A stretch of DNA of 64,000 nt from an uncultured Muribaculaceae bacterium (GCA_934667475.1 CAKUMB010000003.1:62001-126000); one strand, 5' to 3'; counted from the stretch's first letter, positions 6,851 through 16,267 are shown. Notes: generated by a model not told the origin, from the sequence alone. A program made the numbers and translations.

Positions 6851-9643
6851 TCACTTTTTCTTGGGCGTGGTGCACTCGTCGATGAGGTAGACGAGCGACT
6901 GGTAGGGCACGCCGCTGTTGGTGGTGAGACCAATCTCGCAGGTGCGGCTGTTGCTGAAGCCGCGCTTGATGCCTGCCGCCTCGATTTGCGGGCGCAGCTT
7001 GCGCAGCGCGTAGGCGTTGAGCTCGGGGTGAGTGAAGCCCTTGTCGCCGGCAAATCCGCAGCAGCCTATGCCCTCGGGCACGAGCACGCTGGTGGAGCAG
7101 CGGTGTGCCAGGTCGAGCATCTTATGGTTGAGGCCCATAAGCCGTGTGGAGCACGTGAGGTGGATGGCCACCGGCTCGCTGGTGGGATGGAAGTCGAGGT
7201 CCTGAGCCACGTGGTCGTGAATGAACTCGATGAGCTCAAGCGGCTTCACGCGCTTCATGTGCTGGCGCATGCGGTGCAGGCACGGGCTTTGGTCGCAAAT
7301 CACGGGGTAGCGGCCGCCCTGCGATGCCTCGTAGAGGGCATCTTCGAGCTGGGCTGTCTTGCGGTTGGCCACATCGGGCATGCCCTTGCTTTCCCATATC
7401 ATGCCGCAGCACATGTGGCCCATGTCCTTGGGGAATATCACCTCCCAGCCAGCCTTTTTGAGGAAGGCCACCACCTCGTCTACGAGGTCGGGCTTGGGCC
7501 CGTGAGGGGCGCGGCCCATGGTCTGATTCATGCAGCTGGGGAAGTACACCACCTTGTTTTTGGCACCAAACTCGGGCGCGGGCTTCATGCTGTGTGGCAG
7601 CGGCAGGGCCGGCACCATAAGCGGGAAACCCACCGAGTGCAGCGCACGTCCGGCCCAGCCAATGCCCTTGTCGCCGAGCACGCAGTGTGCTGCGGCGGCC
7701 AAATAGAGGGTGGCCTTCACCCCGCCACGCACGGCACGGAAGTCGCGCGCGGCCACGGCACCAACCTTGTAGCCAAGGCTACCCTTGGGCAGGGCCTGGG
7801 CACGAAGGTCGTGGGTCATTTCGCCCACATTGATGTGCATGGGGCACGAGATGCTGCACAAGCCGTCGGCGGCGCAGGTCACATTGCCATAGTACTTATA
7901 CTGCTGCTCGAGTCGTGCGAGTCGGTCGGGGTCTTCGCCCGTGGACTTGAGGCGCGAGATTTCGCGCTGCACAATGATGCGCTGGCGCGACGACAGGCCG
8001 AAGCCGCAGCTCACACAATTCACCTCGCAGAATCCGCACTCGATGCACTTGTTCACATGGTCGTTGGTGATGGGCATGGGCTTGAAGTGCTTTATGAAGC
8101 AGTCGGGGTCGTCGTTGAAGATGACTCCGGGGTTGAGGATGCCGTTGGGGTCGAACAGCTGCTTCACGCGGCGCATTATGCCGTAGGCCTTCTCGCCCCA
8201 CTCCTTCTTGACGAAGGGGGCCATGTTGCGTCCGGTGCCGTGCTCTGCCTTGAGCGAGCCGTCGTATTTGTCAATCACCAGACTCACGATGGCGCGCATC
8301 AGGCGCTCGTAGCGCTGCACCTCTTCGGGGGTGTCGAACGACTGCGACAATATGAAGTGGTAGTTGCCCTCCAGGGCGTGGCCGTAGATGCAGCTGTCCT
8401 CGTAGCCGAAATCAACGAGCATCTTGGCCAGGTCGTCGGTGGCGTCGGGCAGGTCGTTTATGTGGAAGGCCACATCCTCGATGAGCACCGTGGTGCCCAG
8501 TGGGCGCGTGCCGCCCACGCTGGGGAATATGCCCGAGCGTATGGCCCAATACTTGCCATACTCCTCAGGCTTGTCGGTGAAGCGCGCAGGCACATACAGG
8601 TCGAAGCCTTCAAGCACCTTGCTTATGGCGGCCACATTGGCGCTGAGCTGCTGCTTGGTGTCGGCCGAGGTGCGTATGAGCACAGCAGTAAGGTCGGGGC
8701 CGGTGGTGTCGTTGACAGAAGCCAGCGACTTCTTGTCGAGCATCTCGGCGCACTCCACCGAGTCGGCTGCCTTGAGGGCCAGAATGGCCTCGCAGGCCTT
8801 GCGCATCGACGTGAAGTAGAGCATGGCGCTTGCCGAGCATGGATAGAAGTGGCCAGTAGACATGGTGAACTGGCTGCCAAAGCCCAGCGTGCCCTCCGAG
8901 CCCACCATAAGGTGGGTGATGATGTCGAAGGGGTCGGTGAAGCACACAAATGGCGCCAGGTTGAGGCCCGTGACGTTTTTGATGGAGTACTTGTATTTGA
9001 TGCGCTTCACCAAGTCAGGGTCGGCCATCACCTCGTCGCGCAGTTGCTCGATGGCCTTGACAAACGCAGCGTGGGTGCGGGCGAAGTCAGCGCGGCTCTG
9101 CTCGCTGCCGGTGTCGAGCACAGTGCCGTCGGCCAGCACTATGCGCATCGATTGCAACTCGCGGTCGCTGTTGGCGTGTGTGCCGCAGCTCATGCCCGAG
9201 GCGTTGTTGAACACGATGCCGCCCACCATGGCCGAATTTTTCGATGCGGGGTCGGGGGTGAACACGCGACCGTAGGGGCGCAGAATGTCATCCACCCTCT
9301 TGCCCACAAGGCCTGGCTGCATGGTGATGGATGTGGCGTCGGGCGACACAGTGTAGTCTTCCCAGTTTTTGCCGGCCACAATCAGAATGGAGTCGGTGTT
9401 GGTCTGGCCACACAGGCTTGTGCCGGCTGCACGGAATGTGACAGGCAGGCACATTTTGTTGGCAATGGCAAGCAGGCGCGACACCTCCTCCTCACTGCAG
9501 CTGCGCACCACCACCTGGGGAATGTTGCGGTAGAAGCCCGCATCGGTGCCCCAGGCAAGGCATCGCAGGTCGTCGGTATATATACGGTCTTTGGGTATGA
9601 ACTCGGATATGGCCGACAAATATGATTTATACTTTTCGTTCAT
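6851..9643 (-). CDS. FAD/Fe-S D-lactate dehydrogenase (Dld-II / GlpC type)
   Basis: A 930-residue fusion of a flavin dehydrogenase and an iron-sulfur/CCG electron-transfer unit. The first half is an FAD_binding_4 domain (GTSLCGQT, SAMVGGIVFNNASGMSCG, GSEGTLGFG) with an FAD-oxidase C domain (HALEGNYHF, EHGTGRNMAP). The middle carries a ferredoxin-like cluster region (CIECGFCEVNC and CAADGLCSISC). The end has CCG-type motifs (FPSCMNQTMG, HMCCGMIWES, HLTCSTR, GCCGFAGDKGF). This build is known from D-lactate dehydrogenases and related 2-hydroxy-acid dehydrogenases that pass electrons to quinone. Since MurQ in the same cluster releases D-lactate, D-lactate is the likely substrate. D-2-hydroxyglutarate or glycolate would be alternatives. 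The ATG at 9643 was preferred to an in-frame GTG at 9652. Confidence 0.85.
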   Translation of the reverse strand: MNEKYKSYLSAISEFIPKDRIYTDDLRCLAWGTDAGFYRNIPQVVVRSCSEEEVSRLLAIANKMCLPVTFRAAGTSLCGQTNTDSILIVAGKNWEDYTVSPDATSITMQPGLVGKRVDDILRPYGRVFTPDPASKNSAMVGGIVFNNASGMSCGTHANSDRELQSMRIVLADGTVLDTGSEQSRADFARTHAAFVKAIEQLRDEVMADPDLVKRIKYKYSIKNVTGLNLAPFVCFTDPFDIITHLMVGSEGTLGFGSQFTMSTGHFYPCSASAMLYFTSMRKACEAILALKAADSVECAEMLDKKSLASVNDTTGPDLTAVLIRTSADTKQQLSANVAAISKVLEGFDLYVPARFTDKPEEYGKYWAIRSGIFPSVGGTRPLGTTVLIEDVAFHINDLPDATDDLAKMLVDFGYEDSCIYGHALEGNYHFILSQSFDTPEEVQRYERLMRAIVSLVIDKYDGSLKAEHGTGRNMAPFVKKEWGEKAYGIMRRVKQLFDPNGILNPGVIFNDDPDCFIKHFKPMPITNDHVNKCIECGFCEVNCVSCGFGLSSRQRIIVQREISRLKSTGEDPDRLARLEQQYKYYGNVTCAADGLCSISCPMHINVGEMTHDLRAQALPKGSLGYKVGAVAARDFRAVRGGVKATLYLAAAAHCVLGDKGIGWAGRALHSVGFPLMVPALPLPHSMKPAPEFGAKNKVVYFPSCMNQTMGRAPHGPKPDLVDEVVAFLKKAGWEVIFPKDMGHMCCGMIWESKGMPDVANRKTAQLEDALYEASQGGRYPVICDQSPCLHRMRQHMKRVKPLELIEFIHDHVAQDLDFHPTSEPVAIHLTCSTRLMGLNHKMLDLAHRCSTSVLVPEGIGCCGFAGDKGFTHPELNAYALRKLRPQIEAAGIKRGFSNSRTCEIGLTTNSGVPYQSLVYLIDECTTPKKK

Positions 9644-9689
9644 TAATCTCACACAATTAGGATTACTATACTATGGGATGGCCAGTCTA

Positions 9690-10928
9690 TTAATGATACA
9701 GGTAATATTTGCTCGACTTGGCCTTGAAGGCCTTAACGTCTTTGTTGAAGTAGTCGAGTATGTCGGCCACCTTGTAGCGCTTGGCAAAGCGCAGGCGAAT
9801 CTGGTCGGTGCCCATCACCTTGTCGAACATGCCATAGCCGCGGTTGGCGTTGGCGTCGAAGATTTTGGCGTTGGGATACATTTCGTGCACCACCTGCATG
9901 AAGTAGAACTGGCACAGTGTGAGGTCGGCCTTGTCGAGGTCGGTGATGTAGACTTGCACGCCGTGCACCTCTTTCAGCTCCTTAGAAGCCTCGGGGCCCA
10001 CCTTGAAGAAGGGCTTGTAGTTGATGGGGCGGAAGCTGTAGCCGGGCAGGTGAAGCGCATTCATGGCGTCGGCCAGGCTGTCGGCGTTGATGTAGGTCTC
10101 GGCAAAGCACTCAAAGGGCAGCGTGTAGCCAATGCCGGTGTTGAAGGCATAGAGCTCGCCCACCACGCCCGACACCGCATAGAAGGCGGCGTGCTCGGGA
10201 GTGGGCACCTGCGGCGAGGGCAGCACCCATGGCAGACCCGTGTCGCGATACTTCATGCTGCGTGTCCAGCCCTGCATGGGAATCACAGTGAGCTTAGCCT
10301 TCTTGGCGGTTACGCCCTCCTCGTTGAGGTAGGTGGCAAGCTCGCCGGGAGTGAGACCATAGAGGTAGGGAATGGCATACTTGCTCACCATCGAGAAAAA
10401 GCCCTTCTCCACCAGGTTGCCCTCCACCTTGTTGCCTCCAAGCGGATTGGGGCGGTCGAGCACCATAAACTCCTTGCCCTGTTCGGCGCAAGCCTCCATG
10501 CACATGCCCATGGTGGCATAGAAGGTGTAGCTGCGGCAGCCAATGTCCTGAATGTCGTAGACCAGCACATCGATGTCCTTAAGCATTTCGGGGGTGGGCT
10601 TGTGGGTTTTGCCATAGAGCGAATAGGTCTTCACGCCCGTCTTGGGGTCGACTGCATCGCCCACGGCATCGCCGGCATGGGCGTTGCCGCGTACACCGTG
10701 CTCGGGGCCGTAGAGGGCCACCAGCTTCACACCGGGGGCCTCGTTGAGAATGTCGACTGTGGACTTGAGATGGCTGTCAACGCCCGAGGGGTTGGTTACC
10801 AGGCCCACGCGCTTGCCTTGCAGCTGCTTGAAGCCGCCGTCGCGCAGCACCTCGATGCCCGTCTTCACGGCAGCGCTGCCACACAGCGCCACAAGGGCGG
10901 CCACAAGGGCCAGAATGTATTTTTTCAT
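9690..10928 (-). CDS. namZ: exo-beta-N-acetylmuramidase, NamZ/YbbC type (DUF1343)
   Basis: The protein has 412 residues with a signal peptide (MKKYILALVAALVALCGSAA). DUF1343 hallmarks are GKRVGLVTNPSGVD, LYGPEHGVRG, YDIQDIGCRSYTFYATM, VLDRPNPLGG and LPSPQVPTPEHAAFY. The family founder, Bacillus subtilis NamZ (YbbC, GH171), cuts MurNAc from the non-reducing end of muropeptide-derived glycans, and its gene is beside murQ. Tannerella forsythia has similar enzymes. Export signal and location next to an AmpG-like permease fit release of MurNAc in the periplasm for import. It lies 57 bases after the permease gene and 46 bases before the dehydrogenase gene. Confidence 0.9.
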   Translation of the reverse strand: MKKYILALVAALVALCGSAAVKTGIEVLRDGGFKQLQGKRVGLVTNPSGVDSHLKSTVDILNEAPGVKLVALYGPEHGVRGNAHAGDAVGDAVDPKTGVKTYSLYGKTHKPTPEMLKDIDVLVYDIQDIGCRSYTFYATMGMCMEACAEQGKEFMVLDRPNPLGGNKVEGNLVEKGFFSMVSKYAIPYLYGLTPGELATYLNEEGVTAKKAKLTVIPMQGWTRSMKYRDTGLPWVLPSPQVPTPEHAAFYAVSGVVGELYAFNTGIGYTLPFECFAETYINADSLADAMNALHLPGYSFRPINYKPFFKVGPEASKELKEVHGVQVYITDLDKADLTLCQFYFMQVVHEMYPNAKIFDANANRGYGMFDKVMGTDQIRLRFAKRYKVADILDYFNKDVKAFKAKSSKYYLYH

Positions 10929-10985
10929 ATTGTTGTGTTCTGTTTCGTTAATTGCTTTTTTTGCAGTTGGAATTAATTGGCCACA

Positions 10986-12311
10986 TTACTTGCGTCCGTA
11001 GTTGGGGTCGATTTTGCGGTCGACGAGATAGGTGACAACCAGAGTGGCAATGCAGCACGCCATCACCATCCAGAAGAAGTTGACGTAGCCGATGGCCTCC
11101 TGAATGTAGCCGGCCACGAAGCCCGGCAGCATCATGCTGAGGGCCATAAAGGCGGTGCAGATGGCATAGTGCGAAGTCTTGAACTCACCCTCAGAGAAGT
11201 ACATCATATAGAGCATGTAGGCGGTGAAGCCAAAGCCGTAGCCAAACTGCTCGATGCACAGCGCAATGGTGATGATGATGTTGTTGGTGGGCTGCTCGAG
11301 TGCCAGATACACAAATGTGAGGCACGGCAGGGTCATGCCTGCGGCCATCCACCAAAGCGACTTCTTGAGACCTACCTTAGAGGCATAGACACCGCCCACA
11401 ATGCCACCGGCAAGCAGGGCAATCACGCCAAACGTGCCATACACGATGCCCACCATTTCGGTGGGAAGGCCGAGGCCGCCCTTGGCCTGATCGGCCACGA
11501 GGAACGGCATGCACAGCTTGATGAGGAAGCCTTCGGGCAGACGGTAGAGCAGCATAAAGGCAACTGCCAGCAGGAAACCAGGCTTCTTAACAAACGAGGC
11601 GAACGACTGGAAGAACTCGCTCATGCCGCTGTTGGGGCCGTCGGTGCTGACGCGCGGACGGTCGTCGGCCGAGCGGGGCAGCACAAATATGTGGTAGAGG
11701 GTGATGAGGAAGAACACCACGGCGCTCACGCCAAGGGTCACACGCCACGACATGCTGATGCGGGCGGGGTCGCCGGCCTCAACCCAGCCGGCAATGGCCA
11801 CCAGCACACCCTGGCCAAACACCGAGGCGATGCGGTAGGCCGTGCTGCGGATGCCGATGAATGCAGCCTGGCTGCTTGGGCTGTGGGCCAGCATGTAGTA
11901 GCCGTCGGCCGCGATATCGTGAGTGGCCGATGCAAATGCCGCTATGATAAACAGCACCAGCGTGACCATGAACATGCTGATTGGGGTGTCGCCTGCCTTT
12001 ATGCTCTCGAGCGACGGCGAAGGCAGTGTGAGTGTAAGAGCCACAAGCAGCACAGTCATGAGTATCTGCATGGTGGTGATCCACCAGCGCTTGGTCTTCA
12101 CCACGTCGACCATCGGGCCCCAAATGCCCTTCAGGAACCACGGGAAATATAGCAGGGTGGTGAAAAACGACATGTCGCCGTTGGGCACACCCATTTTGGT
12201 GAACATCATCACCGAAATGTTGTTGACCACAAAATATGGCACGCCCTCGGCGAAGTAGAGGGTTGGCACCCACCACCAAGGGTTTCTGTAATTACTTATT
12301 TGGTTGTTCAT
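10986..12311 (-). CDS. AmpG-like MFS permease for muropeptide or MurNAc
   Basis: A 441-residue transporter with about twelve membrane segments. The N-terminus (NPWWWVPTLYFAEGVPY) is the AmpG signature, followed by an MFS inter-helix loop around KGIWGPMVDVVKTKRWW. AmpG proteins import anhydromuropeptides by proton symport, and in T. forsythia an AmpG-like carrier contributes to uptake of MurNAc sources. The stop of the SpoIID-like gene upstream is only five bases before this start, so the two are surely one transcript. Location between SpoIID-like and NamZ genes suggests it brings in their products. Whether it takes free MurNAc or disaccharide-peptides cannot be told from sequence. Confidence 0.85.
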   Translation of the reverse strand: MNNQISNYRNPWWWVPTLYFAEGVPYFVVNNISVMMFTKMGVPNGDMSFFTTLLYFPWFLKGIWGPMVDVVKTKRWWITTMQILMTVLLVALTLTLPSPSLESIKAGDTPISMFMVTLVLFIIAAFASATHDIAADGYYMLAHSPSSQAAFIGIRSTAYRIASVFGQGVLVAIAGWVEAGDPARISMSWRVTLGVSAVVFFLITLYHIFVLPRSADDRPRVSTDGPNSGMSEFFQSFASFVKKPGFLLAVAFMLLYRLPEGFLIKLCMPFLVADQAKGGLGLPTEMVGIVYGTFGVIALLAGGIVGGVYASKVGLKKSLWWMAAGMTLPCLTFVYLALEQPTNNIIITIALCIEQFGYGFGFTAYMLYMMYFSEGEFKTSHYAICTAFMALSMMLPGFVAGYIQEAIGYVNFFWMVMACCIATLVVTYLVDRKIDPNYGRK

Positions 12312-12316
12312 TGCGT

Positions 12317-13645
12317 TTAATATTGTTTAATGATGTTAGCATTAATGAAGTAGTGAAGCAGAATTTCCTTGTAGCCAAAACCCTTGGCACCCATCACGGC
12401 GGCGCCAATCTGGCACAGGCCCACACCGTGGCCCCAGCCGGCACCACGCAGCACAAACTTGCCCGGATAGCCGTCGGCGGCCACATCGTGCTTCTCGACC
12501 ACAAAGGCCGAACTGTAGAGCGCGCTCTCGCTGAGGGCGTAGCGTATGGCCAGCTCCTTGCCAATGGTCTTGGTGAGCTTCTCGCCCACGATTTTCAGCT
12601 TGTAGAGGCGGCCCGAAGTGCCACGTGCCACAGGCTGCAGGTCCTTGATGCGGCCATAGTCGTCGCCGGTACGGCGGCGCACGAGGTCGGCAATCTGCTC
12701 TTGGGTGTACTCAACCTTCCAGCGGTAGAAGTCCTTGGTCTCCTGGTCGTAGTCGTTGAGCACCTGCGACAGAATGGCAGGGTCGCTGGTGTTGCAGTAA
12801 GCCTGCGGGCTCGACAGAATCCACTCAGCGGCGTTGTCCTCGCAAGTGAGGTCGGGGAAGTCGCTTTCGTTGTCGCTGTCGCGCCGGGCCTCGAGATAGG
12901 GATAGTGGGTAGGCTCCCAGCAGTTTTCAAACTCCTCGAGCACACCGCCGCACGACTTCGAGAAGCGCGCGTCGCACAGCTTGCCGTCGTACATCAGCAC
13001 CTGGCCCCATGTGGCCTTGATGGCCTGACGCACCGTCTCGGTAGAGGCGCGCGTAATGCCCTGGTAGCGCTGGCAGTGATCGTCGGCGCACACATCGAAG
13101 TTCACGTGGTCGTCGCGGTCCCACCACTTGATTTCCTCGCCTGGGGCACTGACCTGCGCGCTGTCGCCCAGGCGCACGTCGGCCCCCTTGGGTGAGGCGT
13201 CTTCCTTGTGAATCTGGGCCAGCAGCCAGCTGCGCGAAATCACGGCATGGGCCTTGAGCAGCTCGAGCGAGGCTTTGGCACTCATCTCCGACGATATCAC
13301 ACTCAGCAGATAGTCTTCCACCGGGAGCACATTAATGGGCGTGAGGCGGCCGTTCTCCACAATGAAGTGGAGGGCACCGCTGAAGCTCTGATCCTCTTTG
13401 CGCTTCCAATGGAAGCTGACGCCTATGGTGACGCCTTTGAGCGTGAACGAGCCGGTGGCGGCGTCGACAGGCTCAAACAGGAGGTCGGCATACTCGCGGC
13501 CGCCCCACCCTATTTTGCCATTGACGCACACGGCCTTCTGACTGCCGCTGCACACCGCGCCATTCACCTTATAATCGCCGTTGAGCACAAACTCAACTTC
13601 GGGCTCATTCATGATGCCCACTCTCACTTGAGGCACTTGTGACAT
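12317..13645 (-). CDS. SpoIID/LytB-domain protein, lytic transglycosylase or amidase enhancer
   Basis: The 442-residue protein begins with a beta-rich stretch (VRVGIMNEPEVEFVLNGDYK). The SpoIID core holds YLLSVISSEMSAKASLELLK (catalytic-type Glu), AHAVISRSWLL, CDARFSKSCGGV and the closing block RGAGWGHGVGLCQIGAAVM. In spore formers SpoIID is a lytic transglycosylase acting on denuded glycan, and LytB enhances amidases; this organism type does not sporulate, so the role is general wall breakdown. No clear signal peptide is seen at the chosen ATG, which is odd for a wall enzyme and may mean cytoplasmic action on imported fragments. It is five bases from the permease gene. Confidence 0.85.
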   Translation of the reverse strand: MSQVPQVRVGIMNEPEVEFVLNGDYKVNGAVCSGSQKAVCVNGKIGWGGREYADLLFEPVDAATGSFTLKGVTIGVSFHWKRKEDQSFSGALHFIVENGRLTPINVLPVEDYLLSVISSEMSAKASLELLKAHAVISRSWLLAQIHKEDASPKGADVRLGDSAQVSAPGEEIKWWDRDDHVNFDVCADDHCQRYQGITRASTETVRQAIKATWGQVLMYDGKLCDARFSKSCGGVLEEFENCWEPTHYPYLEARRDSDNESDFPDLTCEDNAAEWILSSPQAYCNTSDPAILSQVLNDYDQETKDFYRWKVEYTQEQIADLVRRRTGDDYGRIKDLQPVARGTSGRLYKLKIVGEKLTKTIGKELAIRYALSESALYSSAFVVEKHDVAADGYPGKFVLRGAGWGHGVGLCQIGAAVMGAKGFGYKEILLHYFINANIIKQY

Positions 13646-13709
13646 ATTGTATTTTGATACGTGTTAAAGTGGTTTTACAAAAAAATTCTGTTTTGGCCTA
13701 TAAAGCCGC

Positions 13710-14648
13710 TTAATGTTGGCGCACGGCCCTGATTATTTCATCGGCGCCCCCGGCCGTGACGCAAAGCTCATCGAAAATCGAGGCCACTATGGCCGGTGTG
13801 AGGGCCTTGAAGTCGCGCTCAACGGGCACCGCCATCACACCGCCCATGTCGACCGAAGCCGGGCTTAGCGTGAACTGGCCCTCGCCCTGGCCGTAGCACG
13901 ACGGACGGTGGCGTATGCGCGGAAACACGATGAGGTGATACTGCCCGCCGGCATGCCAGCACAGCAGGTTTTGCATAGGCTCGCTGTCGCCCTCGGGCAC
14001 TGGCATGGCCTGCTGCAACAGGCCAAACACAGCCTCGGCACTCTCGACGCTGCCAGAGTCGATGATGAAGAACCGGCGGCCAAGAGTGTCAACAAGGTCG
14101 AGCGTGCAGTCGGCCAGTTCGGTCACGCGGTGGCGCGGAGCATCGGCAGCCTCGTCGACGAGCGGCATGAAACCCTTGTTGCCTGCCTGAAAGTGCATGT
14201 GGTCGGGAGCCGACGCGCCGCAGCGCGGGCCGTTGTAGAACAGCACAAACTTGGGCAGGTCGGCGGCCAGGCGCAGCATGTGGCCAATGCGGCCGGCAAT
14301 GAGCTGCGGAGTGTGACACAGACACGCTATGGTGAGGTGGCGCGGAAAGATGGGGTAAGGGTTTACCTGGATTTTATAAAGGCCGTGCCAGTCGATCATT
14401 TCCTGCTCGCGCGGCTGGTTTTCGCTGCACAGAAAGCACTTGCGTGCCTTGAGCGATGCAGCGTCGACCGATGCCGCAGATGAGCGGATGCGCTCGGGGT
14501 TGAATTGCAGCACCACACGCGAGCCACCAACTGCCAGAGTGCGCGTGCTCACATGCTCAAGTGCCGCATAGTTGCGCGCCACCAGAGGCCAGTTGAGCAA
14601 CTGGCGCGAAATCAGGCTGTCGGTCTCGTCAGAATAGTTCATAGTCAT
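13710..14648 (-). CDS. DUF4922 protein, HIT-like nucleotidyl-transferase/phosphorylase fold
   Basis: A 312-residue cytoplasmic protein. CFLCSENQP near residue 76 looks like a metal or structural site. PDHMHFQAGNKGFMPL near residue 160 resembles the HxHxQ nucleotide-binding triad of GalT and Ap4A phosphorylases. A later CWHAGGQYHLIVFPRIRHRP repeats this HIT-like pattern. It matches the Bacteroidetes family called DUF4922, whose reaction is not known to me. In this cluster a nucleotidyl transfer or phosphorolysis on an amino-sugar nucleotide is conceivable. It is 64 bases ahead of the SpoIID-like gene and follows the terminator at 14707-14748. The ATG at 14648 or one two codons later (14642) could be used. 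Confidence 0.75.
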   Translation of the reverse strand: MTMNYSDETDSLISRQLLNWPLVARNYAALEHVSTRTLAVGGSRVVLQFNPERIRSSAASVDAASLKARKCFLCSENQPREQEMIDWHGLYKIQVNPYPIFPRHLTIACLCHTPQLIAGRIGHMLRLAADLPKFVLFYNGPRCGASAPDHMHFQAGNKGFMPLVDEAADAPRHRVTELADCTLDLVDTLGRRFFIIDSGSVESAEAVFGLLQQAMPVPEGDSEPMQNLLCWHAGGQYHLIVFPRIRHRPSCYGQGEGQFTLSPASVDMGGVMAVPVERDFKALTPAIVASIFDELCVTAGGADEIIRAVRQH

Positions 14649-14706
14649 GCTGTATGCAGGGAATGCACCCCCGCTCTTTTTATTGCTTTGATGAAAATAT
14701 CAGAAT

Positions 14707-14748
14707 AAGAAACTCGGGTTGGACCGCACGGGTCCAACCGGGTTTCTT
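14707..14748 (-). terminator. terminator after the glycosyltransferase pair
   Basis: Near-perfect 18-base arms (14707-14725 and 14731-14748) enclose a five-base loop. It lies between the glycosyltransferase stop at 14777 and the DUF4922 start, splitting the locus into two transcription blocks. Confidence 0.7.
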
Positions 14749-14776
14749 ACACATTAAGTTGCTTTGTTATAAAGAA

Positions 14777-16267
14777 TTATTTCTTCTTGTTCATTGCCAC
14801 GCGAGCCTCGAGCTCCCATGTGCGGATGCGGTCTTTGTAGAGGTTGTTGTTGTTCATCTTCACCACATCGAGCGATGCGTCGCTGTTGTCGTCCCAGCGG
14901 CGGCACAGATACACGGGAGTGTAGACGCGGCCAATCTGGAAGTGGCGCGAGATGTTCAGACCCAGAGCGTAGTCCTCGCCATAGCTGGTGTTAGGAATCT
15001 TAACGTCGCGCAGCACGGGAGTGTAGAATGCGCGGGGAGCACCGAGGCCGTTGATGCGCAGGGCGTTGTTGCGGCCGTTCTCGGGAGTCCACTCCTTGTG
15101 GTCGATGATGCCCGGGGCAATCATGTTGCCGTCGATGTCGGTCATCATGTAGGTGCCCACCACCATTGCCACGTTTTGCTCATAGAAGGCGTTGACCATA
15201 GTGGCGAGTGTGTTCTCGTCCTTATACATGTCGTCGCTGTCGAGTTGCACGATGAACTTACCAGCCTTCTCGTGGTGTGCGGCAAGGTTCCAGTAGCCGC
15301 CGATGCCCATGTCGTAGTAGTCGGCAATGATGTGGATGAGGCGCGGATCGTCTTTGAACTCATCGATGGCCTCACGTGTGCCGTCGGTCGAGAAGTTGTC
15401 GACCACCATGAGGTTGAACTTGAAGTCGCACTTCTGGTTGAGCACCGACTTGATGGCGTCGCGGATGGTGCGGATGCGGTTGCGCACAGGAATCATCACT
15501 GTGGCCTCTACCTCAAACTCACCGCGGTTGAACTCGATGTGCTCGAAGTTGGGCACCTCTTTGCCGTCGACCACCTTGGTGGGAGCCAGATAGCCGCCGA
15601 TTTCCTTCAGGTGCTCGGTGCATGCAGCCTCCATCTCAATCTGGCGGCCGCGGTTCTTGGGATCAACGTAGTCGAATATCTTCTCGCCGCTCTTGCGGGT
15701 GTCGAGCTCCACATCGCTGTAGAGGTACTCGTTGATGTGGGTGATTTTGCCAAACTGCGACAGTTTGAGGCGCACGTCGTAGAGGCCTGCGAACTCATAG
15801 TCGGCCTTCATGGCCTCGGCAGCCTTCTTGAAGCACTTGCCGCAGAAGAAGAGCACTGAGCCGAAGTCGAAGTCGTCGCGCAGGGCGCCAAACTGGTAGT
15901 CAATCACAGGAGCCTTGTCGGCGCCGTTGTCGGTCACGTTGTAGTGGTCGGCATAGCAGAGGGCCGACTGACTGTCTTGAGCAATGGTCACAAAGCGCTC
16001 GATGGCAAACGGAGCAAACTTGAGAGTGTTGTATTTTGTGTAGAACAGCACGAAATCGGCATCGGCCTTGGCGGCGATGGCCTTGATGGTGGCCGAAGCG
16101 GTGAGGTTCTTGACGTTGATCACCTCGCAGCCATCAACGGTGCCCTGAGCCTCAGGAGTGGCCAGGAGGTAGATTTTGTTGATGAGCTCATTGTTTTTAA
16201 GGCCTTCGATAGTCTTGTTGACCTGTTCTGCGTTAGCAAACGGAATGAAGCAATTAATTCTTCCCAT
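14777..16267 (-). CDS. glycosyltransferase family 2 protein, copy 1
   Basis: A 496-residue soluble protein. The C-terminal half is a GT2 catalytic domain: EATVMIPVRNRIRTIRDAIK, VVDNFSTDGTREAI, QLDSDDMY (the DxD metal site) and a CRRWDDNSDAS end block. The N-terminal half (NCFIPFANAEQ, LCYADHYNV, GALRDDFDFGSVLFF) reads like a second, degenerate GT-A fold with ADH in place of DxD. No signal peptide or membrane segment. The acceptor is unknown. The gene is next to a paralog of the same build, 32 bases upstream, and downstream of two wall amidases, so the sugar product may belong to the envelope. Confidence 0.8.
   Translation of the reverse strand: MGRINCFIPFANAEQVNKTIEGLKNNELINKIYLLATPEAQGTVDGCEVINVKNLTASATIKAIAAKADADFVLFYTKYNTLKFAPFAIERFVTIAQDSQSALCYADHYNVTDNGADKAPVIDYQFGALRDDFDFGSVLFFCGKCFKKAAEAMKADYEFAGLYDVRLKLSQFGKITHINEYLYSDVELDTRKSGEKIFDYVDPKNRGRQIEMEAACTEHLKEIGGYLAPTKVVDGKEVPNFEHIEFNRGEFEVEATVMIPVRNRIRTIRDAIKSVLNQKCDFKFNLMVVDNFSTDGTREAIDEFKDDPRLIHIIADYYDMGIGGYWNLAAHHEKAGKFIVQLDSDDMYKDENTLATMVNAFYEQNVAMVVGTYMMTDIDGNMIAPGIIDHKEWTPENGRNNALRINGLGAPRAFYTPVLRDVKIPNTSYGEDYALGLNISRHFQIGRVYTPVYLCRRWDDNSDASLDVVKMNNNNLYKDRIRTWELEARVAMNKKK

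Noticed and set aside
6986..9625. An 879-codon plus-strand frame opposite the D-lactate dehydrogenase
   Set aside because: The composition is Val/Ala/His-rich as expected from the complement of a GC-rich gene, while the minus strand has complete FAD and Fe-S motifs.
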